A stretch of 64,000 bases of DNA, taken from positions 1 through 64,000 of the forward strand of contig DAOTUB010000042.1 in the NCBI GenBank assembly GCA_034437455.1. Direction: 5' to 3'. The translations under genes and the position numbers were made by a program. Positions 1 to 7,273 of the stretch are shown here, piece after piece. A model generated the notes under the pieces. The model was not told where the DNA came from. It worked only from the letters and a program-made list of their open reading frames with translations, and ran no database searches. Every line of letters starts with the position of its first letter. Position 1 is the first letter of the stretch. This stretch comes from DAOTUB01 sp034437455. Its GTDB lineage: Bacteria > Chloroflexota > Anaerolineae > B4-G1.

Positions 1-42
1 CTTTTTTCTCCAGACTGTATCTTTGCAATAAAACGGGGCTAT

Positions 43-96
43 GTAGCCGAGGTTTCCATACCTCGCGGGCCTGCGCGCTATGGAAAGCGCGGCTAC
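43..96. repeat. Three-way-junction palindromic repeat with complementary loops
   Basis: On paper this folds into a closed three-way junction. The outer stem is GTAGC (43-47) with GCTAC (92-96). Hairpin one is CGAGGT/ACCTCG (48-53/60-65) with loop TTCCAT. Hairpin two is CGCGCT/AGCGCG (74-79/86-91) with loop ATGGAA. The two loops are exact reverse complements, so a loop-loop contact is possible. A second copy with the same plan lies at 63707-63780 and a half copy at 21970-21993. Confidence 0.75.
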
Positions 97-145
97 GTCG
101 AAAGCTCCCCAGACTTTTGAATTATACCCTTGGTCAAGGCGTCTC

Positions 146-174
146 TTGACAAAAAAACAGGCATGCGGTAGAAT
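146..174 (+). promoter_or_regulatory. Sigma-70-type promoter
   Basis: TTGACA (146-151), a 17-bp spacer and TAGAAT (169-174). The predicted transcription start is near 181, exactly where the perfect palindrome begins. No gene follows closely; the first convincing coding region starts at 810. Confidence 0.6.
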
Positions 175-180
175 TGAGAC

Positions 181-204
181 GATCACATATCTAGATATGT
201 GATC
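181..204. promoter_or_regulatory. Perfect 24-bp palindrome, candidate operator
   Basis: The half-site GATCACATATCT is followed at once by its exact reverse complement, giving 12 of 12 symmetric base pairs with no spacer. It occupies about +1 to +24 of the upstream promoter, a typical position for a dimeric repressor site. The binding protein is unknown and no regulator gene is adjacent. Confidence 0.55.
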
Positions 205-297
205 GCCACTCGTCTGGGTGCGCCCGGTTCTTGTCCAGGGTATGCATCCGTCCATCTTTTGGGTATAATTCAAGCTCTGGGGTATCTTTGGCATTTC

Positions 298-326
298 TTG
301 ACCAAGTTTTTGCTATCTGATATAAT
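298..326 (+). promoter_or_regulatory. Sigma-70-type promoter, probably for the ABC transporter genes
   Basis: TTGACC (298-303), 17-bp spacer, TATAAT (321-326). Transcription would start near 333 and leave a leader of about 475 bases before the first gene at 810. Confidence 0.6.
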
Positions 327-809
327 CCTACCTTAATTGTTAGCATTCTGCAACCCAATTGTCTCTCTATAGAATACCGTTGACTTATCCGCCTCAATGT
401 TCTACCTCATTCCCATTGGATCGCCAGATCCGGCGGTTTGTCAAGCGGGATCTCATGATCCCTTGAGGGCAAAAAGAAAGACGTCATCGTTCACCAAAGG
501 TGGCTACAGAGATTTCTTCTAGCCTACCAAGAACTCGGGACGAAACAGGTTTCGCTTGAGAAATGCCAAAATCCTGGGATTTGACTTGCCCCCTGGACAT
601 TTGCGGAAAAACGACACTTGGCAGAGAGGCCGTGTACAAACAAAAGGAGGTGATTGGCCACAAACAAACGGTTGCTTGTCTCAACTTGCTGGAGTTAGAT
701 CCGCACAAGAGGCCTACAAGATGTGGGGAGCAGGTTTCCCGTTTGCACTTGGAGTGCCCCACAAAATACAAAGCTAGACGGATAATTAGGAAGGAAGGAG
801 GAGGAAGAA
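327..809 (+). other. Long non-coding leader of the transporter operon
   Basis: No convincing coding region. It contains several small hairpins: GGGATC/GATCCC near 450-465, AAATCC/GGATTT near 575, and a larger fold with outer stem GTGGGG/CCCCAC (723-728/757-762) around GCACT/AGTGC. At 643-654 it carries AAAGGAGGTGAT, a full 12-base complement of the 16S rRNA 3' end, but no start codon lies at a usable distance. I see no T-box signature and no recognisable riboswitch. Confidence 0.5.
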
Positions 810-2456
810 GTGAAAGGCAGAATATTAACAGCTTTAACTGTTGTGATGATTCTCAGTGTAGGGTTGGCGAGTTGTGCAGCGCCGACTCCTGTAGAAGTTA
901 AAGTCGAAGTGACCCGCGTGATCGAAAAAGAGGTCGAAGTCGAAGTGACCAAGATCGTCGAGGGCACGCCGGTCGTCGAGGTGGTTACGGCGACGCCCGA
1001 GCCAGAGCCCGAACCGACTGGCCCAACGGGAGAGATCATTGAGCTGTCGGGCATTGATCCCAACACGTTGGATCCCTACCAGATGACGACCACCAATCCG
1101 GAGCGAAACATCGCCACCCACATTTTTGACTCGCTCATCTGGCTGACCGCCGACGGGCAGTATGAGCCTATGCTGGCCACCTCGTGGGAGATCATTGACG
1201 ATCTGACCTGGGAGTTCAAGCTGCGGGATGACGTCTATTTCCACAATGGCGAGCCCTTTACCGCCGAGGCGGTCCAGTTCTCCATCGAACGAGCGCGCGA
1301 CCTGGAAGAGTCAGTGACGACCGTACCCACTGACATTCACTACGAGTCGTCCGAGATCGTTGATGATTACACCATCCGTATCCATACCTCGGAGCCTGCT
1401 CCTGTCATGGTCCCTGCTATGGCGGGTTTTAGCATGATGGAGCCCAAGTACTACAGCGAGACGCCGCTCGAAGTAGCAGCGGAAAACCCGGTAGGCACTG
1501 GTTGTTACACGTTTGTCAGTTGGGAAAGGGATGGGCCGCTAGTCATGGAGGCTAATGAGGATTACTGGGGCCAAGTCCCCGCCATCAAGAGGATCACTGT
1601 CCGTGCTGTGCCTGAGGCAGGCTCTCGTATTGCCGAGCTGGAGGCTGGCAACGTCGACCTGATCACCAACGTCCCGCCCGATCAGACAGACCTGGTGGAG
1701 ACGGGCATTTCTCGCCTCGAGGCTGTAGAGGGGCTGCGCCGCATCTTTATCTACATCAACGTCGCCCAGGAGGACAAGCCCTGGGCCGACAAACGAGTGC
1801 GGCAAGCGATGAACTATGCCGTGGACGTGGATACGATCGGCGAGACGCTCTTTGCCGGCTACGCCAAACGCTACGCCAGTTGGATCGTCCCACCGAACAG
1901 CAATCCGGCCTTGGAACCCTACCCCTACGATCCCGACAAGGCCAGAGAGCTTTTGGCCGAGGCTGGCTACGCCGACGGCTTTGACATCAAGCTGCATACG
2001 CCGGTGGGGCGCTACAACAAGGACAAGGAATCGGCGGAGGCTATCGCTGCCTACCTGGGGGAGGTCGGCATTCGGGCCGAGGTCATTCCTGTGGACTGGT
2101 CCACCTACGTCCAGGAGATGCTGATCCCCAGGCAGAACCTGGAGATCGGTCTGATCGGCCTGAGCTCCACTGCCGTCGATCTGTACGATGCGCAGAATCT
2201 CGATTACAACTATCCTCTCAACATGACCGAATGGAACAACGAGGAGTACCAGGCGCTCTACGAGGAAGCCAGCAGGACCCTGGACGACGCCAAGCGTCAG
2301 GAACTCTTGTTCAAGGCCCAGGAAATTGGCTACGAGGAGTGCCCCTGGATCTGGCTGTGGCGGCAGTACGATTTCTACGGCGTCAGTAACCGTCTGCAAT
2401 GGACGCCTCGAGCCGATGAAGTCGTAGATTTCCGCGACGCCACACTCAGCGAGTAG
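810..2456 (+). CDS. ABC transporter substrate-binding lipoprotein (peptide/nickel family, SBP_bac_5)
   Basis: Extracytoplasmic binding protein that would deliver oligopeptides or a similar solute to the two permeases encoded just downstream. The 548-residue product starts with GTG after a strong GGAAGGAGGAGG ribosome site. It has a signal peptide ending in the lipobox LASC, so Cys22 should be lipidated. A low-complexity VEV/EVEVT linker and a PEPEPEP stretch follow, as is common in Chloroflexota. The rest (from about residue 75) resembles DppA/OppA-type proteins, including the FDSLIWL and SFSIERAR-like segments. The substrate cannot be told from sequence. Confidence 0.9.
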   Translation: MKGRILTALTVVMILSVGLASCAAPTPVEVKVEVTRVIEKEVEVEVTKIVEGTPVVEVVTATPEPEPEPTGPTGEIIELSGIDPNTLDPYQMTTTNPERNIATHIFDSLIWLTADGQYEPMLATSWEIIDDLTWEFKLRDDVYFHNGEPFTAEAVQFSIERARDLEESVTTVPTDIHYESSEIVDDYTIRIHTSEPAPVMVPAMAGFSMMEPKYYSETPLEVAAENPVGTGCYTFVSWERDGPLVMEANEDYWGQVPAIKRITVRAVPEAGSRIAELEAGNVDLITNVPPDQTDLVETGISRLEAVEGLRRIFIYINVAQEDKPWADKRVRQAMNYAVDVDTIGETLFAGYAKRYASWIVPPNSNPALEPYPYDPDKARELLAEAGYADGFDIKLHTPVGRYNKDKESAEAIAAYLGEVGIRAEVIPVDWSTYVQEMLIPRQNLEIGLIGLSSTAVDLYDAQNLDYNYPLNMTEWNNEEYQALYEEASRTLDDAKRQELLFKAQEIGYEECPWIWLWRQYDFYGVSNRLQWTPRADEVVDFRDATLSE

Positions 2457-2500
2457 TCGCCGAGCGGGACTTGATTATGACTGCGCAATAACGATAATGG

Positions 2501-2540
2501 GGGGTGGAGCTTTTCCTTGTGGCGATGGAGGCTCCACCCC
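2501..2540 (+). promoter_or_regulatory. Intercistronic stem-loop
   Basis: GGGGTGGAGC (2501-2510) pairs perfectly with GCTCCACCCC (2531-2540) across a 20-base loop. There is no T-run after it, so a full terminator is unlikely. Its place between the binding-protein and permease genes fits a stem that protects the upstream message or partly limits read-through, keeping binding protein in excess. Confidence 0.55.
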
Positions 2541-2579
2541 TTGGCTAGTCTATTCAGAACTTGCCAAAGGGAGGAGCAA

Positions 2580-3512
2580 ATGGTGTCAAGGTATTTTTTC
2601 AAACGATTTATTTGGTCGCTTTTTGTTCTCTGGGGGGTCACCATGCTGGTCTTTTTCGCCATCCATTTGCCGGGTGGGGGCGACCCTTCGATGTTGTATT
2701 TGCCTTTGCATGCCACGCAGGAGCAACTGGATACCTTCAGGCACAGGATGGGCTTTGATCAGCCGGTGCATGTCCAATACCTACGCTGGTTGAGCCGGGC
2801 GGTGCGCGGCGATTTCGGTACTTCTCTTCGCTATGTCAAGCCTGTATTCCCTCTCATATTGGAACGGATGCCGGCCACGTTGGAGTTGGCCGTGGCCGCT
2901 CAAATTTTTGCGCTGGTGTTATCTTTTCCATTGGGCGTCCTGGCCGCGGTACATCGCAACTCGATATATGATGGGTTGACGATGCTGGGAGCCTTGTTGG
3001 GTCAGTCCATGCCCGGCTTTTGGCTGGGGTTGATGCTGATTTTGCTCTTTGGTGTGGTCTTGCGTATCCTGCCCATATCGGGACGAGAAGGACCAAAGCA
3101 TCTGATCTTGCCGGCCATCACCCTGGGGGCCTTTTTCCTGGCCCGGGACACTCGTCTGATGCGCTCAAGTATGCTCGAGGTGTTGGGCCAGGAATACGTC
3201 ACCACGGCCCGCTCCAAGGGTCTGAACGAGAGAATCATCGTCTGGAGACATGCCTTGAAGAATGCCATGATTCCACTGATCACCATGGTGGGTATGGACT
3301 TTGGTGCCCTCCTGGCCGGGACGGTGGTCACCGAAACCGTCTTTGCCTGGCCGGGGGTGGGGCGGTTGATCTTTATGGCCATCAACCAACGCGATTTCCC
3401 GCTGATCCAGGCGGCCGTTTTCCTGATCGCCCTCATTTTCGTGGTCACGAACCTGCTGGTGGATCTGTCGTACGTCTATCTCGATCCGCGCATCAGATTG
3501 ACAGAGGGCTAG
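2580..3512 (+). CDS. ABC transporter permease, DppB/OppB type
   Basis: Inner-membrane permease subunit, 310 residues when started at the ATG at 2580. That start follows GGGAGGAG at the proper distance and begins with MVSRYFFKRF; an upstream in-frame extension reads through the intercistronic hairpin and is less likely. It has the N-terminal membrane helix, an extracytoplasmic segment, and the BPD_transp_1 core with an EAA-type loop (ARSKGLNERIIVWRHALKNA). It ends ten bases before the second permease. The pair should form the channel for the binding protein encoded at 810. Confidence 0.9.
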   Translation: MVSRYFFKRFIWSLFVLWGVTMLVFFAIHLPGGGDPSMLYLPLHATQEQLDTFRHRMGFDQPVHVQYLRWLSRAVRGDFGTSLRYVKPVFPLILERMPATLELAVAAQIFALVLSFPLGVLAAVHRNSIYDGLTMLGALLGQSMPGFWLGLMLILLFGVVLRILPISGREGPKHLILPAITLGAFFLARDTRLMRSSMLEVLGQEYVTTARSKGLNERIIVWRHALKNAMIPLITMVGMDFGALLAGTVVTETVFAWPGVGRLIFMAINQRDFPLIQAAVFLIALIFVVTNLLVDLSYVYLDPRIRLTEG

Positions 3513-3522
3513 GAGGGAGAAT

Positions 3523-4476
3523 ATGCAACAGCGCGCGATTGAAGCCAAAGAGAGCGAGGCGGCTGTCACTTTTCCTCGGTGGGAAACGTCAGGCAGAGCA
3601 AGTGGGGCGAGATTTTCCCCTATCTTGCGCAGCCTGCTGCAGAACAAGATTGCCGCGATAGGGGTGTTCATTATCTTGGGCATGATTTTTGTCGCCATCT
3701 TTGCTCCCTCCATCGCCCCTTACGAACTGGAGGGCGAGGTCCCCATTGGCGAACAATTGAGGCGCCGCCTGAAGCCTCCGGCCTGGGTAGAAGGGGGGAC
3801 GTCAGAATTTCTTTTGGGCACCGATTCCCTGGGCCGGGACATTCTGACTCGCATCATCTACGGCTCTCGGGTCTCTCTGACAGTGGGTCTCACGGCCGTG
3901 TTTTTGAGTGGGACGCTGGGGGTCATTCTGGGCCTATTTTCGGGCTACGTGGGCGGCCTGCTGGACGACGTCATCATGCGATTTGCCGATATCTGGCTCG
4001 CCTTTCCCTTTATCATCCTGGCGATTCTGTTCCTGTCCGTTCTGGGGCCGGGGCTGGACAAGCTCATCGCCGTGCTGGCGATCGGAGGGTGGGTGGGCTA
4101 CGCCCGGGTGACGCGAGGCCAGGTGTTGGCCGTTCGGGAAAAAGAGTACATAGACGCCGCCCGCGTGGTGGGAGCGTCTCACACGCGCATCCTGTTCCGC
4201 CACATCTTACCCAATACGATGGCCCCTATCATTGTCATCTCCAGCTTTGCCGTGGCCACTACCATGTTGGCCGAGGCGGCTTTGAGCTTTCTCGGCTTGG
4301 GCGTCAAGCCCGCCATCCCCACCTGGGGCAGCATGTTGGCCGATGGGCGCGATTACCTGCGGGATGCCTGGTGGCTGGCTACGTTTCCCGGCATCGCCAT
4401 CATGATCACGGTCCTGGGCATCAACCTGTTCGGCGATTGGCTGCGGGATTATCTGGATCCCAGGCTCAAGGTGTAG
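3523..4476 (+). CDS. ABC transporter permease, DppC/OppC type
   Basis: Second permease subunit, 317 residues, with an ATG preceded by GGAGGGA. An OppC-like N-terminal region and first helix are followed by the permease core. The core has the EAA loop DAARVVGASHTRILFRHILP and the ending LSFLGLGVKPAIPTWG that is typical of DppC/OppC. Genes for the two ATPases (DppD/DppF type) do not follow as they often do; the next gene is the branched-chain amino acid leader. The ATPases must be elsewhere or shared with another transporter. Confidence 0.9.
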   Translation: MQQRAIEAKESEAAVTFPRWETSGRASGARFSPILRSLLQNKIAAIGVFIILGMIFVAIFAPSIAPYELEGEVPIGEQLRRRLKPPAWVEGGTSEFLLGTDSLGRDILTRIIYGSRVSLTVGLTAVFLSGTLGVILGLFSGYVGGLLDDVIMRFADIWLAFPFIILAILFLSVLGPGLDKLIAVLAIGGWVGYARVTRGQVLAVREKEYIDAARVVGASHTRILFRHILPNTMAPIIVISSFAVATTMLAEAALSFLGLGVKPAIPTWGSMLADGRDYLRDAWWLATFPGIAIMITVLGINLFGDWLRDYLDPRLKV

Positions 4477-4496
4477 ATGTTGGAAAGAAATTCAGT

Positions 4497-4525
4497 TTGA
4501 CAAATGGGTCTAGTTGATGTATAAT
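4497..4525 (+). promoter_or_regulatory. Consensus promoter of the branched-chain amino acid operon
   Basis: TTGACA (4497-4502), exactly 17 bp, TATAAT (4520-4525): a full match to the sigma-70 consensus. Transcription would begin near 4532, about 20 bases ahead of the first leader peptide. Confidence 0.85.
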
Positions 4526-4552
4526 GTCTCCAAGTTAGCCGACAGGTTTTTA

Positions 4553-4633
4553 ATGATGAAAAATTTCCGAGCGGTAGTAGTTATTCTGTCCAACTTGATC
4601 CTTGCCCTAATTATTATTGGGGGAGGGATTTAG
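4553..4633 (+). CDS. Branched-chain amino acid leader peptide 1
   Basis: A 26-residue open frame beginning ATGATGAAA and ending TAG at 4631-4633. Thirteen of the 26 residues are Val, Ile or Leu, concentrated in the stretch VVVILSNLILALIII, which is the mark of an attenuation control peptide. It lies between a consensus promoter and a perfect intrinsic terminator. The first base after the stop codon begins the antiterminator strand (4634-4643). A ribosome reaching the stop would cover that strand and allow termination; one stalled at Val, Ile or Leu codons would leave it free. The ribosome site is weak. The peptide itself is not expected to have another function. Confidence 0.85.
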   Translation: MMKNFRAVVVILSNLILALIIIGGGI

Positions 4634-4690
4634 CCCGTTGGGCAAGTGATTACACCGCCGACTTAGTGTAAACCAGAGCCGCCCAACGGG
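4634..4690 (+). promoter_or_regulatory. Attenuator 1 antiterminator pairing
   Basis: CCCGTTGGGC (4634-4643) is the exact reverse complement of GCCCAACGGG (4681-4690), which covers the end of the 5' arm and the loop of terminator 1. Ten uninterrupted pairs would compete with the terminator. Confidence 0.8.
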
Positions 4691-4706
4691 GCGGCTCTAA
4701 TTTTTT
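4675..4706 (+). terminator. Attenuator 1 intrinsic terminator
   Basis: AGAGCCGCCC (4675-4684) pairs with GGGCGGCTCT (4689-4698) around loop AACG, followed by AATTTTTT. Ten perfect pairs and a T-run form a textbook terminator inside the operon leader. Confidence 0.9.
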
Positions 4707-4743
4707 GTCCGTCTGTCGGCAGTTCAAAAAGGATAACCGTACC

Positions 4744-4893
4744 GTGGATTTTGACCCGTGTTACGATAAACCATTCGCTTCCTCTATCGAGAAGCGCGCC
4801 ACGACCAACCATCAAGTGCTGGGCTTGATTATTATCGTCGTTATTGTGCTCCTGCTTAGCAGGAGCGCTTGGTGGTTGGGATGGCGCCAGTGA
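4744..4893 (+). CDS. Branched-chain amino acid leader peptide 2
   Basis: A second leader-like frame downstream of terminator 1, ending TGA at 4891-4893. From the GTG at 4744 (AAGGA about ten bases upstream) it gives 49 residues; a TTG at 4705 is also in frame. Residues 25-38 read VLGLIIIVVIVLLL, 13 of 14 being Val, Leu or Ile. The nearby RNA is arranged as a switch: 4805-4816 can pair with 4868-4879, and GGTTGGG (4874-4880) can pair instead with CCCAACC (4933-4939) of terminator 2. Stalling in the hydrophobic run would favour read-through. The start codon is the least certain part. Confidence 0.75.
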   Translation: MDFDPCYDKPFASSIEKRATTNHQVLGLIIIVVIVLLLSRSAWWLGWRQ

Positions 4894-4939
4894 GTTGAGA
4901 CCAAGCTAGCGCCAAAGGCAACATAAAAGCCGCCCAACC
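4805..4939 (+). promoter_or_regulatory. Attenuator 2 alternative pairings
   Basis: CCAACCATCAAG (4805-4816) pairs with CTTGGTGGTTGG (4868-4879) with one wobble, enclosing the Val/Leu/Ile codons. The competing pairing is GGTTGGG (4874-4880) with CCCAACC (4933-4939). A smaller hairpin GCTCCTGC/GCAGGAGC (4848-4855/4859-4866) lies over the last Leu codons. Confidence 0.65.
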
Positions 4940-4951
4940 GGGCGGCTTTTT
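4925..4951 (+). terminator. Attenuator 2 intrinsic terminator
   Basis: AAAAGCCGCCC (4925-4935) pairs with GGGCGGCTTTT (4940-4950) around loop AACC, with a T-run continuing to 4951. It lies 49 bases before ilvB, and its core resembles terminator 1, suggesting duplication of one attenuator module. Confidence 0.9.
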
Positions 4952-4999
4952 CGTTTATCTATCATTCAATAGGCACAACAGGCATAAAAGGGAGGAGAG

Positions 5000-6712
5000 A
5001 TGAGACGAACGGGCGCACAGATTGTCTGGGAGATGTTGAAACGGGAGGGCGTTGAGGTAGTATTTGGCATTCCCGGCGGGGCGATTATGCACACCTATCA
5101 TCCCCGCCAGGAGTATGGCATCCATCACGTCCTCGTTCGCCACGAGCAGTGCGCGGCCCACGCCGCCGATGGATACGCGCGCGCCTCGGGAAAGGTGGGG
5201 GTGGCGATGGCTACGTCTGGGCCAGGAGGAACCAATCTGGTCACGGGCATCGCCACGGCGATGATGGATTCCTCGCCTATGGTTTGCATCACGGGCCAGG
5301 TGCCTTCCTCGTTGATCGGCTCCGATGCGTTCCAGGAGGCGGACATCACGGGGATCACACTGCCCATCACCAAGCATAATTATCTGGTGACCGACGTGGA
5401 CGAGTTATCCGACGTCATCCATGAGGCTTTTTACGTCGCTCGCAGCGGCCGGCCCGGGCCGGTGCTGATTGACCTGCCCAAGGACGTCCAGCAGGCCGAG
5501 ACTGACTTTGTGCCGCCCGAGGAGGAGGTGCGGCTGCCGGGCTATCGGCCCCTCGATCCGGTTGAGCCGGAGGTTGTGCGCCAGGCTGCTGCACTGATCA
5601 ACGGTACCCGGCGCCCCGTCGTCCTCGCTGGTCACGGCGTCCTGATGTCGGGCGCGATGGACGCGCTGCAAATGTTTGTCGAGAAAACCGAGGCCCCGGT
5701 CGCCCTGACTCTGCTCGGCAAGGGCGGGTTTCCCCAATCCCATCCCCTGGCTCTGGGGTTGATGGGGATGCACGGCGAGGCGTTCGTGAACCAGGCGATC
5801 CAGGAAGCGGATCTGCTTCTTGCGTTCGGTATGCGCTTTGACGACCGCGTGACCGGGAAGCTGGAGCATTATGCTCCCAACGCGTGCAAGATCCACATTG
5901 ACCTGGATGTGGCCGAGCTAAACAAGATCGTGCCGGTGGACGTGGCCATTCCAGGGGATTTGCGTCAGGTTCTGGAACAGCTCCTGCCTCTGGTGGAGAC
6001 GACCACCCGCCCAGACTGGTTGAAGCAGATCGATTACTGGCGGGACGAAAGCTGGATTCGGGACATTGTGAACCGCTCTACAAACGGGCGTTTGGTCGCT
6101 CCCCGGTTCATCCGTGCGATCTGGGAGGCAACCCAGGGAGAGGCGATTGTGGTCACCGACGTCGGCCAGCATCAGATGTGGGCAGCTCAATATTATCACT
6201 ACGACCGGCCTTATCCTCTCATCACCTCCGGCGGGTTGGGGACGATGGGTTTCGGGCTGCCGGCGGCCATCGGCGCCCAGGTCGCCCAACCCGACAAGGA
6301 AGTCTGGGCCATCGTGGGCGACGGCGGTTTCCAGATGACGCTCCACGACCTGTCCACGTTGGTTCAGGAGCGGCTGCCTGTGCGGATCGCCCTCTCGAAT
6401 AACGGTTACTTGGGCATGGTGCGCCAGTGGCAGGAGATGTTCTACGACGAGCGGTACGAGTCTACTTATCTGCTCAACCCGGATTTCGTCAAGCTGGTGG
6501 AGGCGTATGGTATTCGCACCTGGCGGGTCACAAAGCCAAGCGAGGTTCAACCAGTCATCGCCGAGGCCCGCAACCATCCCGGCCCTGCTTTTATCGAGTT
6601 TCAGATCGCCCAGAAAGGCGAGGACGGGAACGTTTATCCGATGGTTCCCACCGGCGCGGCCCTGCACGAGATGGTCCGCCGGCCTATGCCAGAGGCAGTG
6701 GTCAGTAGCTAG
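5000..6712 (+). CDS. ilvB: Acetolactate synthase large (catalytic) subunit
   Basis: Thiamine-diphosphate enzyme condensing two pyruvates to acetolactate, or pyruvate with 2-ketobutyrate, the first common step to Val, Leu and Ile. The 570 residues match the usual family size. The cofactor-activating Glu is in VRHEQCAAHAADGYARAS (about residue 49), and the diphosphate-binding GDGGFQMT...NNGYLGMV motif is near residue 440. ATG follows AAGGGAGGAGAG. It is the first structural gene after the double attenuator and is followed by the regulatory subunit 35 bases later. Confidence 0.97.
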   Translation: MRRTGAQIVWEMLKREGVEVVFGIPGGAIMHTYHPRQEYGIHHVLVRHEQCAAHAADGYARASGKVGVAMATSGPGGTNLVTGIATAMMDSSPMVCITGQVPSSLIGSDAFQEADITGITLPITKHNYLVTDVDELSDVIHEAFYVARSGRPGPVLIDLPKDVQQAETDFVPPEEEVRLPGYRPLDPVEPEVVRQAAALINGTRRPVVLAGHGVLMSGAMDALQMFVEKTEAPVALTLLGKGGFPQSHPLALGLMGMHGEAFVNQAIQEADLLLAFGMRFDDRVTGKLEHYAPNACKIHIDLDVAELNKIVPVDVAIPGDLRQVLEQLLPLVETTTRPDWLKQIDYWRDESWIRDIVNRSTNGRLVAPRFIRAIWEATQGEAIVVTDVGQHQMWAAQYYHYDRPYPLITSGGLGTMGFGLPAAIGAQVAQPDKEVWAIVGDGGFQMTLHDLSTLVQERLPVRIALSNNGYLGMVRQWQEMFYDERYESTYLLNPDFVKLVEAYGIRTWRVTKPSEVQPVIAEARNHPGPAFIEFQIAQKGEDGNVYPMVPTGAALHEMVRRPMPEAVVSS

Positions 6713-6747
6713 TAGCCAGTAGTCAGTATTCAGTGGGAGGAGTAAGG

Positions 6748-7239
6748 ATGAATCGTACATTGATTGCACTAGTCGAGGATAAGCCGGGTGTGTTGACCCG
6801 GGTAGCCAGCCTTTTCCGGCGGAGGGCCTTCAACATCGAGAGCCTGACCGTCGGGCACACGGAGCAGCCGGGCATCTCCCGTATGACCATCGTCGTGGAC
6901 AGCGAACGCACCGATGCCCAGAAAGTGGCCCAGAATCTCCGCAAGCTGGTCAACGTCATCCATGTCGAGGACGTGACCGGGAAGCCTGCCGTGATGCGCG
7001 ACCTGGCTCTCATCCGGGTGCAGGCGAACGGCGGTGGAAGCCGGTCGGAGGTGATGCAGCTCGTGGATACCTTCCGCGCGCGGGTGGTGGACGTAGGGCT
7101 GGACTCGTTGATGGTCGAGGTGACCGGCACCGAGGAGAAGGTCGAGGGACTGGTCGAGGTGCTCCGTCCCTTTGGCGTTCTGGAGATGGTGCGCACTGGG
7201 CGCGTGGCGATGGTGCGTGGCGGCAATGGGGTCAATTAG
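6748..7239 (+). CDS. ilvN: Acetolactate synthase small (regulatory) subunit
   Basis: ACT-domain regulatory subunit that binds valine and gives feedback control to IlvB. Its 163 residues are a normal length. The N-terminal ACT domain begins RTLIALVEDKPGVLTRVASL, and the second half carries the conserved dimer and regulatory region. The ATG at 6748 follows GGAGGAGTAAGG; an upstream in-frame GTG overlaps the ribosome site and is rejected. The gap before it contains short imperfect CAGTA repeats. Confidence 0.95.
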   Translation: MNRTLIALVEDKPGVLTRVASLFRRRAFNIESLTVGHTEQPGISRMTIVVDSERTDAQKVAQNLRKLVNVIHVEDVTGKPAVMRDLALIRVQANGGGSRSEVMQLVDTFRARVVDVGLDSLMVEVTGTEEKVEGLVEVLRPFGVLEMVRTGRVAMVRGGNGVN

Positions 7240-7273
7240 CAATGAACGATGAGCAATGAACAAAGGAGAAATC

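Larger units (their letters stand above)
107..282. repeat. Inverted-repeat (MITE-like) element carrying a promoter
   Basis: The ends are inverted copies. CCCCAGA (107-113) matches TCTGGGG (276-282), and TTGAATTATACCC (117-129) matches GGGTATAATTCAA (261-273) perfectly over 13 bp. The interior contains a consensus-like promoter (146-174) and a perfect palindrome (181-204) lying close to the centre of the element. No open reading frame inside looks coding and no clear flanking direct repeat was found, so it may be a mobile-element remnant or a composite regulatory region. Confidence 0.55.

Noticed and set aside
563..901. Open frame of 112 codons ahead of the binding-protein gene
   Set aside because: It has no properly placed ribosome site or family features, and runs across the real GTG start and signal peptide of the lipoprotein in another frame.
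4497..4999. T-box riboswitch for isoleucine or leucine
   Set aside because: No T-box sequence or specifier-loop arrangement was seen; the leader peptides and alternative hairpins explain the region as ribosome-mediated attenuation.
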